NCBI GenBank assembly: GCA_026120035.1
Contig: JALRME010000023.1
Span: forward strand, 434,001 to 498,000
Origin: Coleophoma eucalyptorum
Lineage: Eukaryota > Ascomycota > Leotiomycetes > Helotiales > Dermateaceae
Reading direction: 5' to 3'
DNA length: 64,000 bases
Under the pieces are notes generated by a model that was given only the letters and a program-made list of their open reading frames with translations, did not search any database and was not told where the DNA came from. The position numbers were made by a program, and so were the translations under genes. Below are positions 56,223 through 64,000 of this stretch, piece by piece. Within the stretch, counting starts at the first letter, position 1; the number at the start of each line of letters is the position of its first letter.

Positions 56223-59200
56223 CGTCCTGGGACTGCCAAAAGTCAATCTATCCCGTCCCAACGCGGTTTCGTGCTTGCAGCAATCCAAACCCGAATTGCA
56301 ATGGGCTTCCTATATTGTAGTCCACATGACGTAGATACAGTATACATTGCACCCTCGAATGCAATAGAAAATTGATACTCTTTCGCAAAGGATTCGGGCA
56401 TGGGTGGCGTGGGGGGCTTGTACATCTTTAGAGGTGCTGCACTTTATGTCTGCTACAGCATACTACACCGCAAGATTTCCTTAACCTCGCGGTTACCGAG
56501 CCGCGGTCCTCAAACTTGATATGTATGTCTTAGGTTGGGGATGGGAAGAGACTGTCTACAGTATCACCATGCAGCAGTTCAGCACCCTGCCATGCAAGTC
56601 TCGAGGTACATGAAACAAAGATGAAATCTTTAATCATTCCAAGTCTGCAGTAACGGCACTAATTGTCCTCGCCTTTGCAGATTTATGGTGGCGGCGACAA
56701 GGATATAAATCATTCCACCCATCTCCGATGTCGAAATATCCACACCGCATCCAAAAAAAAATAAAAAATACAGCCTGCACATAGATCACACGCATCGGTA
56801 CCGGACAAGTGGGCGGACAGCAAGGGGAAGAAATAAATGGCCGAAGGTGTCTAAGAACAGAGAAGCGTAACGCAAAGGCACGTTTCTTCAAGTCTTCGAG
56901 GTCTGGACAGTTCAGCGACGACGAAAAAGTTTGGTAATGCGATATGCATCATACTATACCCCGTATATGCATTCACTAGTGGTGATAATCCACGGCCTTG
57001 AGCTCCCATTGCGTGCTCGGAGGGGATAACTAAGACGTTTCGATATTTGGCTTTGAGAGCTTCCTATCTGGTAATTCAAGGTGGTAGGCCATTCGCCGAG
57101 GCCTTGTCGTCTCAATCGCCAGCCACCTGCAGAACCGCTGTTCAAACATGCCGGCAATGCTGCGCGCATCTTGGTCATCAGTTCAGTAGAAGACGGAATA
57201 TCAAGGGCCCTTGAGTACAGAGTATCTTGTATAGTGGGTATCCCATCCGAATTAGTTATATGGACTGTGCTCTTCAGCCACCCATCACGCTGTGCCTTCA
57301 CGACTCGGAATATTATCTGAAGGGGTTAGGAATGCCAGTGACCCTTAGGGGCAACTTATGGATGCGATCGTAATTATCACTGTGAACGATCACGATTCCA
57401 TCTGAGCTAGTTTGAGATGGCAACATGTCATTGTCTTGTCTGCGGCGAGAAGAAGTCGCAATGGAAGAAGCCAGGGACGCTCGGCTCGGTGATAATGGAT
57501 TAAGAAGGAAAAGATCGCGAGCTGATTCCCGGAAGAATCTGAAAACGTGGGCTGGAATTGCTTCGATTAGAGACGGAAGGGATTTAAATGAGATTTGTTG
57601 TAGATGATTGGACTTCCCTGTCCGAAGCCAGCAGCGACGCGGAGAATAATCGCAATTTCCCCCTCGATTTGTTCCTCTTTTCCGAGCATCCTAGAAGCAT
57701 CGCCCATCCCAAGCCTCAAGCATCTGAAGCTTGAAGTAGCCAAATCAAACCATACGAACACGGTCTGATTTCGTGTCGGCTAGAAAAGTCCAACATACAG
57801 TGGCCTCTTTCGTAAAATGTGTATTGGATATTGCAAAGGAATATTGACTCCATAGACCGGGTCGAAAAGTGGTCTTGATGGCAAACCAGTGCATCGAACA
57901 TCCCTATCTGACATTGCTTTCGAGGAAGATCTTGAGGATAAAAGGCAGGATACCCCGACCTCCGGCGGTTGGCGCTCCGCCTAAAGAAGCTTAGTCATGG
58001 TTCCAGCCCTGTGTGTCCACGACAAACCAGTGTGATTTGACTTCAGCTCCCACACCTTCTTAATACGAGAGCAATTGATTGTGCAGATTGAACCTTGTGT
58101 GCCAGCTCCGTCTAAATGCAGACTTGAAAGACCTCGGAAGCAAATTCATTTTCCCTTGTCCATTGGAAGTGAATTTGATGCAGGTGGACAACAAGAATTT
58201 CTATCTCGCTGTCATCTTATGTTTCTGTAAGCTCCCGTCGGGACGAGGTGGACTGATATTGAGAGTGTGGTCCAGGGCGTGAAACAGTACCAGTTTGGGT
58301 GGTCCAGACCTGCGATAAGTTACGGGGCTGAGGATATACGCCAGTCCTCTCGGCTGTTTTACATAATCCTCAACACAGGCAGGTTTTGATCTGCTCTAAG
58401 TCTCGCGTTAGCAATGGTTCAGAAAGCTGGAGAATTGTCGCGGACATGCTGTGTCGTCATGCCGGCGAGGCTGTCTGGCAATCTTGATTGATGGATTCAA
58501 GCATCCGCCCAAATCCTGTAATCTTCTACCCGTGTGCTGCTCATAAAGGCGACTTGGACTGGTCTTGCATTGGATGCTTGATCGCTCCGTGGATCCTTCT
58601 GGGGAATCCCTCGTCGCTTGGCACATCCGCTTCCGCCATGACCAAAGGCTTGAACGTCTTTGCTGTCATTACTTCATGTCTGTCAAGATCTTGGCAAGCA
58701 GAACCGATTCTGCAACCATTATCCAGGTAGAAACATGTAGTTGATGGAGGATACCCTAATGCTCCTACAAGGAATTTGCCACCTGCTCACTTCGCCCGTG
58801 GCAGGGATAGACATTATTGTGAGCGGGACCAATACAGTAGCTCTGGTTGTATAGGAAGACTAGTGGCTGAGAGCTTCCTCCAGTGTAGGATCAGAGACAA
58901 GAGTTAGAAGATTGTCTTCGAAGTTGACGAAGCAAACGAGGCTTAGTTGAGGAGCAGCGAATGAGGAGGATCTCTGTACAATCGACCAACGGAACGGAAA
59001 CGCTTCCGGTCAGATATGGAGCTATTGGTGGCTTTCACTACGACGAATTGTACCAGATCTTGCAACAGCCCGAATTGACGGGACGGGTGCGTGGAAGGGA
59101 AGAGGATGGCATACTTCTTTGTGCCTTCTAGTGCTGATAATGTGCCACAACTTGTGCCTCTGCATGGTACAAGGTTTTCCGGCTCACTTCCCGCAGTCTC

Positions 59201-60557
59201 TTGGTGTGCCGTGTGTAAATGACGATTTAGGCTGCTTCTAGAATATATTGGCAGATGGAAACATTAGCATTGTCACAGACTCACAGTCCGCGTATGGCCT
59301 CTCATACATGGTTAGACTGAATGTCATCGAATTTTAGAGCTCAGACCCAGTTGCCGCAACGAGGGGCGCACCTCACAGAAAGCAAAGTCGAACTGCCCTG
59401 GAAATCCCCGTTGAAAACTTAGAACCAGAAGCACAAACCTTTGAGAGTCTCACGATCAATGTTACACCGAGTTTATTCTGTCCTCTAAAGCTCCCAGCAC
59501 TGCCAGATGTCGCAAGCAAGACAACCGTCCACTAGCTGAAACCTGACCACCATTTTCAAGCTACCGACGAAAACTCTCTTCGGCGCCTTGGAAGGCAAAA
59601 GCCACGAGAAGGCGTCTAACTTCGCGACTACTGGGAAAGTACCCCTCACGCTACCGGTTCTTTGTACCGCTATACCGTAATTATACGATTGCGACTTTGA
59701 GGGGTTGTCGTCTTTCTCGCTCAGTATTTCTCTAACTAGAAAGAAAAGGCCCCTGAGCAACTGCGATCTCGCATCGTGAGCCCATTGTGGCTGCCACTAG
59801 CTCCCGTTCACTTGAATGAAAGTAGTTGAAGGCTCGGAGATAGAATACCCAGCATTGTGGGAAAGTTTTCTATAGTCTTACCCAGGAGAAGATGAAAGGT
59901 TTCTCAATGACCGAGGCGCGACCGTAGTACCGGGCCGAAATACCAAATAAGACCGTATAAGATAAGGATTAAAATTACACCTCAGAAAAACGAGCCCATT
60001 CTGACATTCTTTTATTTCCCCATGGAGCCACCAAAGATCGTCGATATCGATGGATTTTGAATAGATCCTAGAACCCACTATATTGCGTAATATTGAATCT
60101 AGGATGATCTGGAGAGAAATGAAAGCAGCTGCCATTTCGGACTTGAAGCGGTTGGAACAGTCACTCTATTTCTTAGTAGTGACTTAGTGGTGACTTAAAG
60201 TTCTCAAAATGGAGGAGCATATGGGAGCCCCTATAGCGAGATGTCAAATCGATAATAACTTGACTAGGAAAGACACTTCTAACCGAACCACACGAGACGG
60301 CTCGCTCACTCCTGCTGACTGAACTGTGAACGCAAGTCCATTAGTTACGGGTAAGTGTTTGAAAAAAAAACCACTACCACAATGCCTTTTGCAGGATAAC
60401 GCGGTAGACGGGGCTGTTTCTAACCGCACTGTTTTGTCTGGCCTAAAAGCAAAACAGCCTGCGCAAGGTTTTGATTGTCGGGTCCTACATGAAGCCCCAA
60501 GATCGAAAAAATCCCGCTCTGACCCGTAGTGTATGCTTTCTTCTGCCGGAGGATGGT

Positions 60558-61208
60558 TTACTGTAAGGTTTGTTTGAGGCGGCTCGAAGCGCCCTCACTC
60601 TGGGAGCAAGAACTGCATCTGCAGGTGGCGTGGGGAACCAAGGGTGCTAGGTCGACGTTGATAGGAGGTGATAGAGTAGAACAATATATGTCGGCACAAT
60701 AATGCGTGTTGAGCACGTTCAAAGTACATCCAAGCAAGTACAGATACTCGGGTTGATACGGCCACTTACAATTCCGACCACTCGTTTTTTGGGACCTACG
60801 GACCTGTGTGAATGTGGCGCATATCAGTCCCATTACTCTCTGCTCTATCCTCTGCGGAGTACATCTCGTACCTGTGAACTCCGTAAAGGTTTGATGAACT
60901 GACTGTCTAAATTGTCGCGTTGTATCGCTTACCTGGTCTAGCATCCAATATCGACCAGGCAGATGCTTACGGAAGACAGGGGACATGTTCACGATGTCTG
61001 TACAGAGTATCATCAATATTCTGCACGCAGGTTGCACCGCTCTGCGGGCAGATGGCACGGACAAGAAATGGCGGTAATATTTCCCAGGCTCATAATATTT
61101 CAAAAGTGATCGCGCTTTAGTTCGCACATCAGGTTGTCCTGCGGAGGGTTTGGCATATGACATTTCTATGCTGCTGTCCGCATTAGGTTTGTTTTTCTGG
61201 GTCACCAT
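60558..61208 (-). CDS. Doubtful ORF, 216 residues
   Basis: ATG at 61208 to a stop at 60558, no introns. Basic, Cys- and Arg-containing translation without recognised motifs. Length is slightly above what I would expect by chance in this region, but amino-acid composition is not clearly protein-like. It may be a relic or chance. Confidence 0.2.
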   Translation of the reverse strand: MVTQKNKPNADSSIEMSYAKPSAGQPDVRTKARSLLKYYEPGKYYRHFLSVPSARRAVQPACRILMILCTDIVNMSPVFRKHLPGRYWMLDQVSDTTRQFRQSVHQTFTEFTGTRCTPQRIEQRVMGLICATFTQVRRSQKTSGRNCKWPYQPEYLYLLGCTLNVLNTHYCADIYCSTLSPPINVDLAPLVPHATCRCSSCSQSEGASSRLKQTLQ

Positions 61209-61930
61209 GGGGTGTTTTCCTGAACGAAAAAAAAAGGAAAGAAAGTCTGCCCACCTCGTGTACTTTGAAGCTCATTGTCGTTCGCTTTTAAGATCAGACG
61301 TTATCTACGGCAACATCCTTCGTCGTTGTCTCATGAAGTAGTGAAGAGGCGCGAAAACATTTGTGGCGTTTTTGAGGAAATGCAGCCGGAACAACGGTTT
61401 CCTCATGCAGGGGACTTTTTCGATAAGATTCTTGTAAAATAATATTCCCTGAGGCGGGGACCCCTAGTTAAGTCGTATTTGAAGGAATACAGAATCCTAG
61501 GAGAAAGGGGTTGGACGTAAGAGTTCTTCTGGGTAATGAGAATTCCTCAGCCCTTAGCCCTTAGCCATCATTATCATTGTGAAAGAGGGCACAAATCTCT
61601 TAGAAGTTTGGTTGCCTTTTATCTGTGAGACTACCTGGCAGCTTGGAAAACAAGTGGTTATGAGTTGATCCACGCTAGCCTCGTACGCAGAGTTTACATG
61701 AGGATAGACATTGGGCGAATGGATGAAGCAAGTATCGACGATTTGCAATTGTTATAATGAGGTTTGTATACTAATAATGGCATTCCCCGGAGCATTGAAT
61801 GTAAGTCCTCGTGGTAGGACAGGGAAGATTTGCAAAAAAGGGGACAAGATCTATTCTTAAGTCGAAATTTTTGGTTGTCGAGAGCTGATCCTCCATTCCG
61901 ATCCTCAAGCGGACTTGCCCGTCGTTCAGG

Positions 61931-62437
61931 ATGGTTTGGAATTGGAACGTGCTTGTCGGAACTGTAGCGTTTGCGGCAATGATGTTCTCTCTAGGAATCT
62001 CTAGCGCAATTGATGATCGATCACTAGTACGCAATCAATTTCCCGTCAACTTCTCATTGTGCTGTGAAAGAAAGCAAGCAACACCGAGAAGCGTAACTGG
62101 AACCCGAATATACCTCTTACACGTACCACTTGAGGTTCAGCTAGTTCCTCGGTACTGCGTCATCGGAAAGCGCATGTTGAGAATTTCTGACACCACCCGA
62201 TTCAGGCCACCCTGCCCAACAGTGGATTTGTGTGGATATGGCTGTATATATGAAGTTGGGGAAGCGGCGAAGGCCTTTTGTACGATAGGCACCGTAAGCC
62301 CTTGCACCGCGATACTGGAGAAGAACAGTCCACAATTTGTTTGTCCTGGTGATAGGCTCTCGCCATTAGTTTCGACGTGTCGCTTTTACTTTCTCCCTAG
62401 ACCCATGGCTTACATACCCAAAGAGTCGGAAAAGTAA
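61931..62437 (+). CDS. Doubtful ORF, 168 residues, signal-peptide-like start and ten cysteines
   Basis: The ATG at 61931 opens a frame whose first 26 residues (VLVGTVAFAAMMFSLGISSA core) resemble a secretion signal with possible cleavage after SSA. The remaining about 142 residues contain ten cysteines (for example CPTVDLCGYGC). A small secreted cysteine-rich protein is possible. There is no family match, the n-region lacks a basic residue, and the region is otherwise gene-poor, so chance is the leading alternative. Confidence 0.25.
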   Translation: MVWNWNVLVGTVAFAAMMFSLGISSAIDDRSLVRNQFPVNFSLCCERKQATPRSVTGTRIYLLHVPLEVQLVPRYCVIGKRMLRISDTTRFRPPCPTVDLCGYGCIYEVGEAAKAFCTIGTVSPCTAILEKNSPQFVCPGDRLSPLVSTCRFYFLPRPMAYIPKESEK

Positions 62438-64000
62438 CGCCTCTCTCCGGCTCAAAACTCGCGCGCAGGTATCCAATCAGCAATGCTAACGTCCTAGGTG
62501 AAATATCGCAGTTGGACTTGGCTCTCCGATGGGCGATTTCCACACGACAAATGAATGAGAAAGTCCAGAACAGAAGGGCTTGCACCAAGCAGTTCTAGCT
62601 GTCAAGGGTCTCCAACCCCGTCAGGGTCGCTGACAGGGAACAAAAAGGGAGACAAATGACCCGCTATAGAATTGTCAGTCGTTGGAGGCAAGTTTAAACT
62701 ACAATGTCGCCCCTGTACATAGGCTGGGCCACTGAGGCCCTGGTTATTGTGTCTCCTGGGGCATTCCTAGCTACGCGGATAACGGTAGCGACAGGGAACA
62801 AAGACACTGGCCCCAGAAGCCTGAGTCCGCGAATGAATACGGTAGTTCTCTAAGATGAAAATACCGTACATCCCAATCATTGCTCGTACCTTATGATGTT
62901 CGTCGCGGCCGATGCACTGCTGCTTATGCTGTCGCAAGCCTGCTCCATGACGAAGCCGACTCAATCGCTGCTCTCGTCGGGACATGTTGACATGTTATTG
63001 ATAGAATTTCACATCTGATCGACGCCTCTTGACCCTCTGGCCTCGTTTTGCACCACAAGAGATACCATAGCAACGTGGATCTCAATACCAGGAAATCAGT
63101 CAGTGGCGGCGTTAGTTACAATAAGCAGGCAGGGGTGGCGCTTTTGAGCGTGTAATGCTGTAATCATGAGTTTTGGCGAATTGGTCGCATACGGACGGGC
63201 AGCAAGCTGCACTCCTCTAGCCTAGCCTGGCTACTTTCCGGCGTTTTGGCAGTACCGGTTCCACCAGCTGCCATGCCATGCACCTCGAATCACAAACTTC
63301 TGCTGGTAAGGCACTTGTGAGCCTCGTGGCTCACGAACCGTACCGCAGTAGTGCGTGGTTGCCATGTAGTAAGTAGTAGTACGACCACGCATCGGAGCAA
63401 TCATGAGAGAAAGACAGGAAGCAGAAGGCTGTCCCGCGAAACTGATAGGTATCATTCGGATCCCACCCGCGAAAGCAATCACTCAAGTGATGATGATTGG
63501 GCTGCCGTGAGATGTGAATCTTCAACTCTCGCACCCTTCGACTCGCACCGCTCATACGTTATTGTCCAAGCACTATTAGTATCGTCTTTCTTCCCGCCGG
63601 TATTGGTTGAGCCACTCGTTTCCTCTGCTTTAGGCCCAAGATCAGACTCAGCAGCTCGTCCAACGAGAGGCAACTGTCGGCAACCTCACGACCGAAAAAA
63701 GGCTGTGCACCACTTCGACCACACTTCCATTACTCGAGCTACTATTCTGTACCCTAAGATAGGCTATAAGCTCTGGCTGTAGCTACTGGTCCTCTCATTA
63801 ACACTGATTCAGTCGCAGTCGTTACTCTTTGGCTTTCCCCAAGCTTTGAATTGTTGCTTAGCGGTTGCAGAGGGTCTGAATATAAACTGCGTATCGTCGC
63901 TCTTTGCGCCTCATCCACCCAGTTGGATCTCTGCACTGCTGCGTTTATACCTTTGCCCACGACTCGTCAGTGACAGAGGACCCTAACCCTTCAGGTCCCA

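Larger units (their letters stand above)
55071..64000. other. 8.9 kb gene-poor right flank
   Basis: No gene with recognisable family features and no splice chain that I could defend. It contains a TG/TGCG/TATG-rich tract at about 56165-56220, poly-A runs near 56753 and 61228, and scattered short ORFs. Two ATG-started ORFs stand out by length or by a signal-like start and are listed as doubtful. No intact transposon domain was read in any frame. Confidence 0.45.

Noticed and set aside
56954..57425. Two adjoining minus-strand frames (from the ATG at 57425 and the frame ending at 56954)
   Set aside because: A good-looking CCTAACCCCTTCAG precedes the second frame, but no donor gives a legal intron in the right phase; joining would require a frameshift.
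59485..60135. Possible two-exon gene on the minus strand
   Set aside because: The donor GTAAGA and acceptor GCAG are present, but the joined phase leads to an immediate stop.
61555..61570. CCCTTAGCCCTTAGCC tandem
   Set aside because: Short chance repeat, not the telomere unit.
63981..63990. Telomere-like CCCTAACCCT
   Set aside because: Less than two units inside ordinary sequence; no evidence of a chromosome end.

Overview
The window reads as nuclear DNA of a filamentous ascomycete (Pezizomycotina). Protein-coding genes are interrupted by short introns of about 45-130 bases with GT...AG ends and CTAAC/CTGAC-like branch sites. The gene families (Zn2Cys6 regulator, RTA1, fungal MCT- and DHA1-type MFS, Ecl1-like factor, neurochondrin, fungal CLC) are typical of that group. 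A Leotiomycetes/Helotiales source is my impression only; no search was possible. I place 18 multi- or single-exon genes with good support, one gene cut by the left edge, and one small glycine-rich gene. I saw no tRNA, rRNA, CRISPR or intact transposon.

Layout. Bases 1-432 (minus) hold the 5' end of an Ecl1-type 'life-span regulatory factor' gene. It is followed by about 9 kb without a convincing gene, containing simple repeats and, near 8.4-9.5 kb, copies of a small decayed repeat. From 9.5 to 18.2 kb: a large unknown protein (+), an LPA acyltransferase (-) divergent from the PLP-synthase glutaminase PDX2 (+), and a UDP-glycosyltransferase (+). From 18.6 to 20.9 kb: two tandem minus-strand genes for allantoin catabolism, ureidoglycolate lyase and a PuuE-type allantoinase, with a tight group of GATA sites upstream.

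From 23.5 to 35.4 kb there is a run of accessory-type genes: DHA1 MFS transporter, Amidoligase_2 enzyme, MAPEG protein (its exons are short and easy to miss), a metal-dependent amidohydrolase resembling ochratoxinase-type enzymes, an RTA1 membrane protein and a Zn2Cys6 regulator. Chemistry, export and a local regulator together make this the best candidate for an uncharacterised metabolic or detoxification cluster.

From 38.2 to 55.1 kb the genes are mainly housekeeping: a conserved hypothetical, Iwr1 (RNA polymerase II import factor), a tail-anchored protein with an AMPK-type glycogen-binding domain, an MCT-like MFS transporter, a glycine-rich small protein, a CLC chloride channel and a neurochondrin-family protein sharing a very short divergent promoter with the CLC gene. 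The last 9 kb (55.1-64 kb) is gene-poor, with only two doubtful ORFs.

All exon joins were made by eye from splice signals and reading frame. Phases were checked arithmetically, but no transcript evidence was available.
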